A DNA stretch of 64,000 bases, taken from Steroidobacter agaridevorans (GTDB taxonomy: Bacteria > Pseudomonadota > Gammaproteobacteria > Steroidobacterales > Steroidobacteraceae). The notes under the pieces are model-generated. The model searched no databases. It was given only the letters and a program-made list of their open reading frames with translations, and was not told the DNA's origin. Shown here piece after piece: positions 34,501 through 43,289 of this stretch. How positions within the stretch are numbered: the stretch's first letter is position 1; the number at the start of each line of letters is the position of its first letter. The position numbers and the translations under genes are program-made. Location of the stretch: NCBI RefSeq assembly GCF_009932555.1, contig NZ_BLJO01000005.1, positions 147,140 to 211,139 of the forward strand. Direction: 5' to 3'.

Positions 34501-37500
34501 TGCTTCAGAAGGTGCGGCCGGCTGATCGTCGAATGCCGCCATTTCAGCCGGTTCGGAGAACGGTGCGAGCTCAGGCGTTGCCGCCATCGCAGCGGCCTCG
34601 CCCAATGTTTCATCGGCAGCCGGCCGCAGCGACGGGCTGCGAATCGTCTCCGCGTCATCGCGTGCAACCGCCGACTCCGGCGGCAACATTGGCGGCTCGT
34701 ATTCCGCCGCCCACGGTGCAGTCTCAACGATGAGATCGGTAGCTTCGGCGGGCAGCGGCTCGTTCAGTTGCAGCAGCGCGCGATTGCTTTCATCGAGCAG
34801 GAGCTGCGCCTCATCGACGACGATCCCCGGCTCTTCCTGGGTCAACTCCGCCAGCGCAGCCGCTTCCTGCGTGAGATCGTCATCCGAGCTCAGCTCGACT
34901 GCTTCGACCTGCAGTTCGCCGCTGGAACCATCATGGTTGGCGGCATCGGCGCCGTCCTTCGGGAAGTTCTCGTAGGACCACTGCAGCGTATCGAGACCTT
35001 TGAAGCCAGCTTCGATCTCGACGACCTCGCCAGCCGGCTCATCGAGCGTGATCTCTTCCGGCGTGACCTCGACCGCGCCGAGCACGATCTCTTCGCCGAG
35101 CGCTTCGGTGGCGCCGCCCGCCAGGGCGGCCGCGTCGAGCGTGATTTCCTCGACGACGAGCTCCGGCACGGCCAGCTCGATGTCTTCGACAGAGACTTCG
35201 GGCGCCTGCAGATTGATCTCTTCGCCGACGACCAGCGTGGTCGCATCGAATGCGCCCGACTCGAGCATGCTCGGCTCGACGGGGCTGAGCTCGAAGGTTT
35301 CCGGCTCGATCGGCGGCAGCATGGCATTGACCTCCGCCAGCGACATCTCGTCGACGTGGACGGGTTCGAGCGGCGGCACGCTCAGCTGCAGATTGACGCT
35401 GGTGGCCGCGGTCGACGTGATCAGATGCTCGCCCGTCGCCTCGCTATTCGTAGCATTGGCCGAGGTGGTTGCACCGAGCTCGGCGATGCGCGAAATCTCC
35501 GCATCGAGCGAGTGCTCGAGGTCGTTCAAGCGACGCACGATCACGTCGTGGTCGAGGAAGAATCCGGTGTTCTCGTTGATATTTTCAACGACCTGCTGGA
35601 TCGCGGTCACCGCATCCGACAACGACGCCAGCCCGGCGTCGGACATGCCGATGGAATTGTCGTAGAGCTTGCGGATGTAACGATTCAGCGGCTCCGCGAT
35701 CTTGATGCCCTGGCGCGCGCCGGCAGTCTTCGCCGTGCCGCTCAGGGTGTGACAGGAGCGATGCAGATCTTCCGTAACGACATAAGGAGGCGTCGCCAGC
35801 CGGCAGGCTGCGATGAACTTATGAATCGTCGCGAGGTGTCCCGCGGTTTCTTTGGCGTAGATCTCGTGGAGCGCCGGGTCCATTCGGGATTCTGCCGATT
35901 CCGCCGCGGGGGTTATTGCCTGCGGGGCTGGCTCTGTTTTTTTTTCCGGCAGAGGCGACAGTGTTGGCGCCTCCATGGCGGCGGCCGTGAGCACCGGCGG
36001 CTCCGGACGACGCGCCGGAGCAGGCTTGGGAGCAGCAGCCGGCGCGGCGGCCAATGTCTGAGTCGCCGTTCCCGGACGAACGCCGGCGAGCGTATTCGCC
36101 GTGTTGATGATCTTTGCGATATCGGCCTGCGGCGCGCGACCGGTTTCGAGCTGCTCGACGAGCTCCGGCACGGCGGCCACGGCGGAGCGCATCAGCGCCA
36201 TGATGTCGGGCGTGCGATCCAGCGTCTTGTTGATGACGCGATTCAACATGTTCTCGACCGACCATGCGAAGTCGCCGATGAGCTGCGCGCCCACCATGCG
36301 ACCGCTGCCCTTCAATGTATGGAAGGAACGGCGCACGTTGACCAGCGCTTCCTGATCCTGCGGGTTGGAGTCCCACAGCGGGAAGAACTGGTTGAGCTTG
36401 GCGATTTCGTCCTTGGCTTCTTCGATGAACAGCTCGACGAACTCCGGATCGACTTCGCGATCGACGGGCTTCGTGAGCGCGGGCGGCATCGGCGCTGGCG
36501 GCTGCGGAGCGGCGGCCGGCTTGGTCGGACGACGCACTTCCTGCGTGACCGGATCAAGCACAGCAGTCGGCTCGTGCTCGGTGCCGAGCGCAACGGTGGC
36601 CGCGTGCGGCTCGATGACGACCGTGCGAGCGTGATCGGAAGTCGTGCCGCCAAACGCTTCGACGCGCGGCACCGGCTGCGCTTCGGCGAGATAACGCAGG
36701 CAGGTTTCGGCGTTGTCGAGCATGTACCAGGGATCGGCGCGGCCGGCCTGGATGGTTTCCATGTAGTACTCGACCGCGACGATGGCATCGGCGAGACGAT
36801 CGACCGCCTCTTGCGGCAGCGTCAGGCCGTCGCTGCGCACGAAGTTCTGCAGCGCCTTGTCGATGCCTTCCATGATCTCGACGACGCGCGTCTTGCCCAG
36901 CATCAGCAAGCCGGCGGTGATGCCGCGCATGAGCTGAGGAATCTGGTCGACGGCCGTGCCTTCGCGAGGCTTGTCCAACGAGTGCGCGATCGCTTCCTTG
37001 ATGCGCGCCATGTTGACGATACATTCGCGCAGCACCGCCTCGGTGACCTGGCGGAACTCGATATCGTCCGGGCCGGCTGGCTTCGCCGGTGCGCTGCTGT
37101 CAGCCGTCGGCACGATCATGCCGACCAGCTGCTCATCGAGACTGTCTTCGACCTTGATGAGCGTCGCCGCCATGCGCAGCAACGTGCCTTCGCTGGCCTT
37201 GGACTTCTGCGCGACGATGGCCTGCAGATCGGCTGTCTCGGTCTGCACTTTGTCGCGCAGCTCGCCGAGGCCGAGCACGCCGAGCGTATCGGCGATCTTC
37301 TTCAGCAGTTCCAACTGCGGCGCGAGCTCGTCGACCTGCGTCCCACCCTGGCGCACGAAGATATCGAGCGCGTCTTTGACGCGGCTCAAATCTTCCTTGA
37401 TCGCGGCGGCCACGGTCTTCATCAGCTTGACCGAAGGTGCGGACAAGCTTTCACGCGCCTGCTCGACACCCTCGTCGACCGGCAGCAGCTCGGACAGACG

Positions 37501-38370
37501 GAACGAAGCACGCACGGCGGCAACGCGCGGGCCGTTGGTGCGCGCACGAGCGACGTAATAAAGCAGGTTGTTCAGCAGCTCGAGCGGCGGAGAATCGGCG
37601 TAACGCGCTTCGCCTGCTTCATACAAACGTTTCATTTCCCGGTCGGCCTGACCGAGCAAACGTTTGATCGAGGCACTGCCTTCGAGGCCGCCCTCACGCA
37701 GCGCTTCGAGGATCGCGCCGACCACCCACCACAGCTGGAACACAGCTTGGGTCGTGGCGACATGCTCCAGCTTCTCGGAGGTGCGCGACAGGGTTTCGAG
37801 GTTCTGATCGACGCGCTCGCCCTTGATCCAGCCCAGCAGGCCGAGTTGGAAACGAGTGCGCAGTTTGCGAGCCCACTGCGCGACCGTGAGCGCGCCTTCG
37901 GCGGCGCCCGCGACCGGATTCGCTTGTTGATCCGAGCTGAGATTCAGCAGCAGCAACGTGCCTTCGGACAACAACGCATGACCGCGCACCGCGCGCAGGT
38001 CGTTCAACAAAGGCAACAGCACGAGCGCCATGTCGCGCCCACCGCTCATCACGCGCTCGAGATAGGTCGGCAGCTGCACCATCGCGCGCATCAAGGCGTC
38101 GAGACCTTCGGCGAGATGACGTTTCTCGTTGAAGTTCGCGATCAGGTAGTTCGCGACCTGGCCCATTTCTTCGGCCAGCAAAGCCGCGCCATACACTTCG
38201 GCGACGCGCAGGGCGCCGTGCACCGCGTGCAGGTGTTCATTGCACTTACGAAGCAGCGCCAGGTTGTCCTGCTGCTCGCCGAACGCTTCCAACGAAGCGC
38301 GTGCTTCGTTCAGTTCGCTGGCGAGCTCGCGCGCAACGATGTGCAGAGTCTGCGATGAAACCTCAGCCAT
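31537..38370 (-). CDS. chpA: Chemotaxis histidine kinase ChpA, multi-Hpt hybrid
   Basis: 2277 residues. An N-terminal FimL/Hpt-like part has His51 in HAVHGALRV. Further Hpt sites are His684 (SFHTLKGSGRMVG), His874 (SCHTLSGTAKTAG) and His1393 (VVHTLKGGARMAG). Acidic Ala/Glu/Pro-rich linkers lie at about 1010-1330 and 1430-1670. The CheA core (dimerisation from 1675, HATPase with HMLRNSVVHGIE and LEDDGRGID, GRGVGMDVV) is followed by CheW and a receiver with Asp2202 (LLDIEMPRMDG). It phosphorylates PilG/PilH to steer type IV pilus activity and surface sensing. Gap of 15 bases to pilJ upstream. Confidence 0.95.
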   Translation of the reverse strand: MAEVSSQTLHIVARELASELNEARASLEAFGEQQDNLALLRKCNEHLHAVHGALRVAEVYGAALLAEEMGQVANYLIANFNEKRHLAEGLDALMRAMVQLPTYLERVMSGGRDMALVLLPLLNDLRAVRGHALLSEGTLLLLNLSSDQQANPVAGAAEGALTVAQWARKLRTRFQLGLLGWIKGERVDQNLETLSRTSEKLEHVATTQAVFQLWWVVGAILEALREGGLEGSASIKRLLGQADREMKRLYEAGEARYADSPPLELLNNLLYYVARARTNGPRVAAVRASFRLSELLPVDEGVEQARESLSAPSVKLMKTVAAAIKEDLSRVKDALDIFVRQGGTQVDELAPQLELLKKIADTLGVLGLGELRDKVQTETADLQAIVAQKSKASEGTLLRMAATLIKVEDSLDEQLVGMIVPTADSSAPAKPAGPDDIEFRQVTEAVLRECIVNMARIKEAIAHSLDKPREGTAVDQIPQLMRGITAGLLMLGKTRVVEIMEGIDKALQNFVRSDGLTLPQEAVDRLADAIVAVEYYMETIQAGRADPWYMLDNAETCLRYLAEAQPVPRVEAFGGTTSDHARTVVIEPHAATVALGTEHEPTAVLDPVTQEVRRPTKPAAAPQPPAPMPPALTKPVDREVDPEFVELFIEEAKDEIAKLNQFFPLWDSNPQDQEALVNVRRSFHTLKGSGRMVGAQLIGDFAWSVENMLNRVINKTLDRTPDIMALMRSAVAAVPELVEQLETGRAPQADIAKIINTANTLAGVRPGTATQTLAAAPAAAPKPAPARRPEPPVLTAAAMEAPTLSPLPEKKTEPAPQAITPAAESAESRMDPALHEIYAKETAGHLATIHKFIAACRLATPPYVVTEDLHRSCHTLSGTAKTAGARQGIKIAEPLNRYIRKLYDNSIGMSDAGLASLSDAVTAIQQVVENINENTGFFLDHDVIVRRLNDLEHSLDAEISRIAELGATTSANATNSEATGEHLITSTAATSVNLQLSVPPLEPVHVDEMSLAEVNAMLPPIEPETFELSPVEPSMLESGAFDATTLVVGEEINLQAPEVSVEDIELAVPELVVEEITLDAAALAGGATEALGEEIVLGAVEVTPEEITLDEPAGEVVEIEAGFKGLDTLQWSYENFPKDGADAANHDGSSGELQVEAVELSSDDDLTQEAAALAELTQEEPGIVVDEAQLLLDESNRALLQLNEPLPAEATDLIVETAPWAAEYEPPMLPPESAVARDDAETIRSPSLRPAADETLGEAAAMAATPELAPFSEPAEMAAFDDQPAAPSEAAPGAEQSQAMASETSAEPISEPASAAQSQAVSEVAPAAQQPGASATEPEDEGDYDDSDFDPDVAAIFTEEATELLETADQSLSSWIRDRANTALVFELKRVVHTLKGGARMAGIRAMGDLSHELETLMGLVETGQVPAEQRVFDALQASLDELHRMRDVVASGERCKPARELMRRIRALANGEAEEAPAPVSAPQAAAAEPTSAAAIMPAAPIAPEIVPPAALTPEPVFDAPAEEIVEIEDYSPDDRDIGSQTDIVPTLTDIEALVEEEAAAEKALAEGELSEGAWSEEPSAPEIEAVSDVEVEFGADELGAVAPRESVRVEETPDAAIQAEHAATGVHAAHDVSAVAPELPPDGSEQQEEAAEAQAPALPGREKPTQQEPREFARVDADLLDNLLNNAGEVSIFRSRMEQQVSSIEFNLAELGRTVTRLKEQLRKLELETESQILHRHQEQFPDRADFDPLEMDRYSTIQQLTRAFAESVSDVSSIEGLLENLTREAQNLLLQQSRVVTEMQNGLMRTRMVPFQRHVQRLSRLVRQVANDTKKSVELVVVGANGELDRQVLERMLPPFEHMLRNSVVHGIETPEERVASGKPAQGTIKVGLHREGSEMVIVLEDDGRGIDVNAVRERAKQRGLLQAGRVLTDEEAMQLILEPGFSTASTITQHAGRGVGMDVVVNEIKKLGGALFTASELGKGVKFTIRLPFTLAITQALIVRTGDELYALPLPSVEGVARIPKSEVQRHLAEESPTFNYGGQVYRLQHLGAFVGGGPSALPELDVSVPLILIRAGEHSTAIVTDELVGSREMVVKSVGPQIATIRGIAGATILGDGRIVIILDMGTLVRSDWRGGKAPLEQQGPKQDNRTFALVVDDSITVRRVTQRLLERNGMRVMTAKDGVDALSILQEHIPDVILLDIEMPRMDGYELATQVRADARLTDIPIVMITSRVGEKHRARAIEIGVNDYLGKPYQENQLLDAIEPLVQARRRKVS

Positions 38371-38385
38371 GGTCTCGCGTATTTC

Positions 38386-40494
38386 TTAAGCGTTGAGGCC
38401 GCTGACTTTCTTCGGCGCGTTGGTGCGGTTCGCGGCGGTGCCGCTGCCGGTCGCTGTAAGCGAAGGCGGCGGCGCCACGGGCGGCGCTTTACGGGCCGGA
38501 TCAGTCAACAAGGCAGAGCCACCGGACACAGCGTCCGGCAGACGGAAGCCCGCGACAGACTTGCGCAACTGCGAGGACAGCTCGGCAAGCTTGCCGACCG
38601 AGCTGGACGTAGCGGCGGAATTCTCCGCTGTCTGCGAGCTGATCTCTCTGAGCACGCCCATGTTGCGTGCGATGTTTTGCGCCGCCGAGGACTGCTGGCG
38701 GGCGCTGGCGGAAATGTTCTGCACCAGGCTGGCGATCTGATTCGACACCTGCTCGATCTCTTCCAGGGCCGCGCCGGCGTTTTCGGCCAGCAAGGCTCCG
38801 CCCACCACGTCCGTGGTGCTGCGCTCCATCGACACCACCGCTTCGTTGGTGTCGGCCTGAATCGTGCGCACCAGCACTTCGATCTGCTTGGTGGCGTTCG
38901 CGGCGCGCTCGGCGAGGCGCTGCACTTCGTCCGCGACGACCGCGAAACCGCGGCCCGCTTCACCGGCCATGGACGCCTGAATGGAGGCGTTCAAGGCGAG
39001 AATGTTGGTCTGCTCGGCGATGTCGTTGATCAGCTCGACGATGTTGCCGATCTCCTGCGAGCTCTCGCCGAGGCGCTTGATGCGCTTCGACGTTTCCTGA
39101 ATGGTCTCGCGGATGGTGTTCATGCCGTCGATGGTACGACGCACGGCATCGCCGCCCTTGTGCGCCACGTCCACCGAGTGACGCGCCACGTCGGCCGAAC
39201 GTTCGGCGTTGCCAGACACTTCCTCGGTCGAGGAAGCCATCGCAGCCACCGACTCAGACGCCAGCGCAACTTGCTTGGACTGAGCCACCGACGCCTTCGC
39301 CAGCTGACTGACCGAGCCCTGGGTTTGTTTGGCCGCGGAGTCCAGCGACACCGCCGACTCGTTGATGGTCGCGACCAGCTCGCGCAGCGCTTCGATGGCG
39401 TAGTTGATGGAGTCCGCGATCGCGCCGGTGATGTCTTCGGTCACCGTGGCCTGCACGGTGAGATCGCCGTCGGCCAGGCTCGACAGCTCGTCGAGCAGAC
39501 GCAGAATGGCTTCCTGGTTCTGTTTGTTCCTGCTCGCCTGTACTTCCAGCTGTTTGCGGATATTGCCGCCAATCGAATACAGCAAGGTAAGCACGGTCAG
39601 CGAGATCAAGCCGAGCGCGAGCAAACCGATCGGCAAGGCTTTGCTGTTGACGACGCCGGCCGCAGCGCCGCCCGGCACGCCGACCCGGGTAGCAAACGCG
39701 CCGTAAATCTTGTCGCCGCTGGCAGCAAGCGCTGCCGCAGCTTCGCGTGCGGACTTCACTCGATCGGCGGAGCTGATGGCCGTGCGAACCTTGTCGCTCA
39801 GCTGAGCATACAAAGAGCTGGTGCTCTTGAAGCGGCCTTCGGCTTCCGGCCCGGTGACCTTGGGCAGGCCCAGGCCCGAGTCTTCGCCGCCGAGGCCGCC
39901 GACGACCTGGCCCATATAGTCGTTGCCGTCCGCGAGACGACGCGCAATCACCGTCGCGTCGCCGACGCCGCCGGCGAGCGCTTCGACGTCCTGCTGCAAA
40001 CGCAGGCCGGTCAGCTCGAAACGTTCCAGATGCCGGGTCATGCCTTCGATGCCGGGCGAGCCGAGCGCGCTCGCGACATTACCGAGGCTCTGTAACAGCT
40101 GCGGCACCAGGGCGCGCACTTCGATGGACGATTTCTGCACGCCTTCGATGGCTTCCTGCGCGTTCAGGATTGCCTGGCTTTGTTTCAACAGGTCGGTCGT
40201 GCCGGCAAAGCTCTGCACGTCGGGGCCGAGGGAAGCGGCGAGCGTCGAATAACGGGTGCGCGATTCAGACAGCGCGTTGAACGCGCCCTGCGTGCCGCTC
40301 AGCGCGGCGTTGGCTTGCAACGGCAGCTTCTGCGACAGTGCGAGCAGCTCGTTCATCTCGCGCACGCTCTTGTCGTCGCCGCCCGTATCCGGGCCTGCAA
40401 ACATCATCAAACTCAGTGCCGCGACTACGCACACCAGCGCGACCACCATGAGGGCCGGCAGGAAGCGCACGCCAGTCATTTTTTTGTCAGCCAT
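38386..40494 (-). CDS. pilJ: Type IV pilus methyl-accepting chemoreceptor
   Basis: 702 residues. Membrane helices at about 12-33 and 287-307 flank a 250-residue periplasmic domain (PilJ type, helical, with repeated ALSGTQGAF-like segments). A HAMP-like stretch leads to the MCP signalling hairpin, whose tip reads NDIAEQTNILALNASIQASM and GRGFAVVADEVQRLAERA. It senses pilus contact or retraction and drives ChpA. Gap of 187 bases to pilI upstream, larger than other gaps in the operon and without a gene; an internal promoter is possible. Confidence 0.95.
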   Translation of the reverse strand: MADKKMTGVRFLPALMVVALVCVVAALSLMMFAGPDTGGDDKSVREMNELLALSQKLPLQANAALSGTQGAFNALSESRTRYSTLAASLGPDVQSFAGTTDLLKQSQAILNAQEAIEGVQKSSIEVRALVPQLLQSLGNVASALGSPGIEGMTRHLERFELTGLRLQQDVEALAGGVGDATVIARRLADGNDYMGQVVGGLGGEDSGLGLPKVTGPEAEGRFKSTSSLYAQLSDKVRTAISSADRVKSAREAAAALAASGDKIYGAFATRVGVPGGAAAGVVNSKALPIGLLALGLISLTVLTLLYSIGGNIRKQLEVQASRNKQNQEAILRLLDELSSLADGDLTVQATVTEDITGAIADSINYAIEALRELVATINESAVSLDSAAKQTQGSVSQLAKASVAQSKQVALASESVAAMASSTEEVSGNAERSADVARHSVDVAHKGGDAVRRTIDGMNTIRETIQETSKRIKRLGESSQEIGNIVELINDIAEQTNILALNASIQASMAGEAGRGFAVVADEVQRLAERAANATKQIEVLVRTIQADTNEAVVSMERSTTDVVGGALLAENAGAALEEIEQVSNQIASLVQNISASARQQSSAAQNIARNMGVLREISSQTAENSAATSSSVGKLAELSSQLRKSVAGFRLPDAVSGGSALLTDPARKAPPVAPPPSLTATGSGTAANRTNAPKKVSGLNA

Positions 40495-40681
40495 GATCCT
40501 GCCCTTCCGTGGCGATCATCGGGTCGCAAGACGCCACGCCGTGCAAACCCGCTGTCGCAGGCGCCGGCGCATGCCGTGTGCTGATGCTGTAGTTGTTTTG
40601 CACGACCGTCTTCCAACTCGTCTCGTCTATCTAATTGGCCAAACTGCTCGGACTTTCGGTATCGGCTCGATGCGGGCGCGG

Positions 40682-41248
40682 CTAGGAGGCCGCTGCTTGC
40701 AGAAACTCGGCGCTCTCCAGCAGCGAGCGCAGGCTGAACACGGGCCAGCTCTCCGTGCCACGACGGAACGCGCCGGCGAGATAACGATCGCAACGTACGA
40801 TGGTCGGCGGCGGCGTCGCGGAGAATTCGCCGTCGGCGAAGCGGCGGAATCCCAGCACTTCGTCCACCAGCAAGCCGGCGGGCACTTCGCGATGATTCGC
40901 CACCAGCACGCGCGTGCTGCGATTGGTGTTGGTCATGCCGCCGCCCAGATAGGCGCGCAGATCGACCACCGGCAGCAACTGGCCTCGCACATTGGCGATG
41001 CCACGGATCCAGGGTTTCGCGCCCGGCACGCGCGTCACGACGGACGGATAACTCAACACCTCGCGTGTTTCTTCACGCGCGGCCAGAAAACTTTCCGAGC
41101 TCAAACGGAACGCCACGCCGACCCACTCGCGCTCGGAGGCCGCATCGCGGCCCTGCCCGGTCAGCGCAACGCGCGCCAGTCGCTCGAGCTCCCGCAGGAG
41201 GTCGAACGGCTTGTCTCGCAGCGACTTGAGTGTGGCGGAGGCGCTCAT
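40682..41248 (-). CDS. pilI: CheW-like adaptor of the Pil-Chp system
   Basis: 188 residues, one CheW domain (FRLSSESFLAAREETREVL, GIANVRGQLLPVVDLRAYLGG, LVDEVLGFRRF). Links PilJ to ChpA. It starts 20 bases after pilH and follows the gene order pilG-pilH-pilI-pilJ. Confidence 0.93.
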   Translation of the reverse strand: MSASATLKSLRDKPFDLLRELERLARVALTGQGRDAASEREWVGVAFRLSSESFLAAREETREVLSYPSVVTRVPGAKPWIRGIANVRGQLLPVVDLRAYLGGGMTNTNRSTRVLVANHREVPAGLLVDEVLGFRRFADGEFSATPPPTIVRCDRYLAGAFRRGTESWPVFSLRSLLESAEFLQAAAS

Positions 41249-41268
41249 TTCCTTAGGGCAGTCCGAAG

Positions 41269-41640
41269 TCAGCCGGCCTGGGTCAGGGCGGCCTGCGCTT
41301 TTTCGATCAGCTTTTCCATCGACACCGGCTTCACCAGGTAGTCCTTGGCGCCCTGGCGCATGCCCCAGATGCGGTCGGTCTCCTGGTCTTTGGAAGTCAC
41401 CATGATCACCGGAATCGCCTTGGTGTCGGGATCGGAGGCGAGCTTGCGCGTCGCCTGGAAGCCGTTCACGCCGGGCATCACCACGTCCATGAAAATCAGA
41501 TCGGGCTTCATCTCCTTGGCCTTGCGGATCGCCTCGGCGCCATCGCCGGCGGAGGCCGTCTGATAGCCGTGGCGTTCCAGCGCCTTCTGCATCACGTGCA
41601 CTTCCGTCGGCGAATCGTCGACGATGAGGATCAGTGCCAT
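41269..41640 (-). CDS. pilH: Single-domain response regulator PilH
   Basis: 123 residues from ATG 41640, only a receiver: acidic pocket in LIVDDSPT, phosphoacceptor in LIFMDVVMPGVNG, Thr in VMVTSK, Lys in LVKPVSMEKL. The longer frame from 41691 adds 17 residues that lie in the pilG-pilH gap and is not used. PilH is the CheY-like branch that, in relatives, tunes retraction through PilT/PilU and drains phosphate from ChpA. Confidence 0.92.
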   Translation of the reverse strand: MALILIVDDSPTEVHVMQKALERHGYQTASAGDGAEAIRKAKEMKPDLIFMDVVMPGVNGFQATRKLASDPDTKAIPVIMVTSKDQETDRIWGMRQGAKDYLVKPVSMEKLIEKAQAALTQAG

Positions 41641-41697
41641 ACCTTGCTCCGCCGTACCTTGCTCCGTCCGAGTTGCCAAAGCTGCACGCATATGCGG

Positions 41698-42111
41698 CTA
41701 CCTTGCCGCCGCGCCAACGTGCGTTTCGATCGCGTTCAACAACTCATCCTTGGTGAAGGGCTTGGTCAGATAGTGCTCGGAGCCGACGATCCGGCCGCGG
41801 GCACGATCGAACAAGCCGTCCTTGCTCGACAACATGATCACCGGAATGGAGCGGAACACCTTGTTGTGCTTGATCAGCGAGCAGGTCTGATAACCGTCCA
41901 GCCGCGGCATCATGATGTCGACGAACACGATGTCGGGCTGATGGTCGGCGATCTTCGACAGCGCATCGAAGCCGTCGACCGCCGTGAACACCTCGCAGCC
42001 TTCCTTCGACAGCAGCGTCTCGGCCGTCCGGCGAATGGTCTTGCTGTCGTCGATGACCAGCACTTTGAGGCCCGAAAGTCGGGCGGACTGGCTCGCTGCT
42101 AGGTTCTCCAT
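41698..42111 (-). CDS. pilG: Single-domain response regulator PilG
   Basis: 137 residues, a receiver with VLVIDDSKTIRRTAE, phosphoacceptor in VFVDIMMPRLDG, and LTKPFTKDELL. First gene of the operon and divergent from gshB. PilG~P promotes pilus extension (through PilB-related control) and cAMP production in relatives. The 185-base region to gshB must hold both promoters. Confidence 0.95.
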   Translation of the reverse strand: MENLAASQSARLSGLKVLVIDDSKTIRRTAETLLSKEGCEVFTAVDGFDALSKIADHQPDIVFVDIMMPRLDGYQTCSLIKHNKVFRSIPVIMLSSKDGLFDRARGRIVGSEHYLTKPFTKDELLNAIETHVGAAAR

Positions 42112-42296
42112 CGCGCTAATTCCTCAAGCCCTCAACTGATCCGGAAAAAACTGCCGGGGCACAACCGCCGGAACTTTTAACATATTGGTTATAGGGCCGC
42201 CATCGCCCGCCTTCCTATACTATGAAGCCCGTCACACAGCGCTCGCACCGCGAATTCCGTGTGATGTGTACGCTCGACTTCCCAGGTGAAATGCCC

Positions 42297-43289
42297 ATGT
42301 CCCCCACGACCGACAAGACCCGCCCAAGCACTGTGTCGCAACCTGTCCGCGTCGTCGTGGTCATGGATCCCATCTCTGAGATCAAACCGGCCAAGGACAC
42401 GACGCTGGCCATGCTGCTGGCCGCCCAGGAGCGGGGCTGGGAGCTGTGGTATGCCGAGCAGCGGGACCTGTGGCTGCGCGATGGCGCGCCCCTGGCCCGG
42501 CTCGCACGGGTCACGGTGAAGAACGATCTCGAGGATTGGTATGAGCTGGGCGAATCCCAGGTACAGGGATTGTCCGAATTCGATGTCATCCTGATGCGTA
42601 AGGACCCGCCGTTCGACATGGAGTACATCTACACGACGTACATCCTCGAACGGGCCGAGGAGGCCGGCGTGCTGGTGGTGAACCGGCCGCAGGGCCTGCG
42701 CGACATGAACGAGAAGGTATACACAGCCTGGTTTCCGCAGTGCTGTGCCCCGACGCTCATCACGCGCGACATGGCCGACATGCACGCGTTCCTGAAGGAG
42801 CACGGGCGCATCGTCTGCAAGCCGCTGTATGGCATGGGCGGCCGCTCGATCTTCGTGCTCGAGCAGAGCGACAAGAATGCCAATGTGATTTTCGAGACCA
42901 TGACCGAGTACGGCACGCGCTTCGCGATCGTGCAGAAATATCTGCCGGAGATCGTCGAGAGCGGCGACTCGCGCATCCTGGTCATCGATGGCGAGCCGGC
43001 GCCGTATGCACTGGCGCGGATACCGTCGGCCACTGACAATCGCGGCAATCTCGCCGCTGGCGCCAAGGGCGTGGGCCGCGAGCTGAACGAGCGCGACCGC
43101 TGGCTGGTCGGCCAGATCGGCCCCGAGCTGCGGCGTCGCGGGATGTTGTTTGTTGGACTGGACGTGATCGGCGGCTTTGTCACGGAGATCAACGTGACCA
43201 GCCCGACCGGCGTCCGTGAACTGGACAAGCAGTTCGGCACCCGGATCGCCGGCCTGCTCATGGATGCGATAGAGAAACGACTGCAATGA
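42297..43289 (+). CDS. gshB: Glutathione synthetase
   Basis: About 330 residues. ATG 42297 is chosen because AGGTGA ends eight bases before it; ATG 42291 is too close and the 42222 start adds a non-family tail. The fold is clear: VVVMDPISEIKPAKDTT, MRKDPPFDMEYIY, NRPQGLRDMNEK, the ATP-grasp CKPLYGMGGRSIF and the metal/substrate end FVTEINVTSPTGVREL. It joins gamma-glutamylcysteine to glycine with ATP. Overlaps tonB by four bases. Confidence 0.95.
   Translation: MSPTTDKTRPSTVSQPVRVVVVMDPISEIKPAKDTTLAMLLAAQERGWELWYAEQRDLWLRDGAPLARLARVTVKNDLEDWYELGESQVQGLSEFDVILMRKDPPFDMEYIYTTYILERAEEAGVLVVNRPQGLRDMNEKVYTAWFPQCCAPTLITRDMADMHAFLKEHGRIVCKPLYGMGGRSIFVLEQSDKNANVIFETMTEYGTRFAIVQKYLPEIVESGDSRILVIDGEPAPYALARIPSATDNRGNLAAGAKGVGRELNERDRWLVGQIGPELRRRGMLFVGLDVIGGFVTEINVTSPTGVRELDKQFGTRIAGLLMDAIEKRLQ

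Noticed and set aside
34768-38358. A 1196-codon open frame on the plus strand opposite chpA
   Set aside because: It mirrors chpA codon bias (Arg/His/Asp-rich, no domain). The minus strand encodes an unmistakable ChpA, so this is a shadow.
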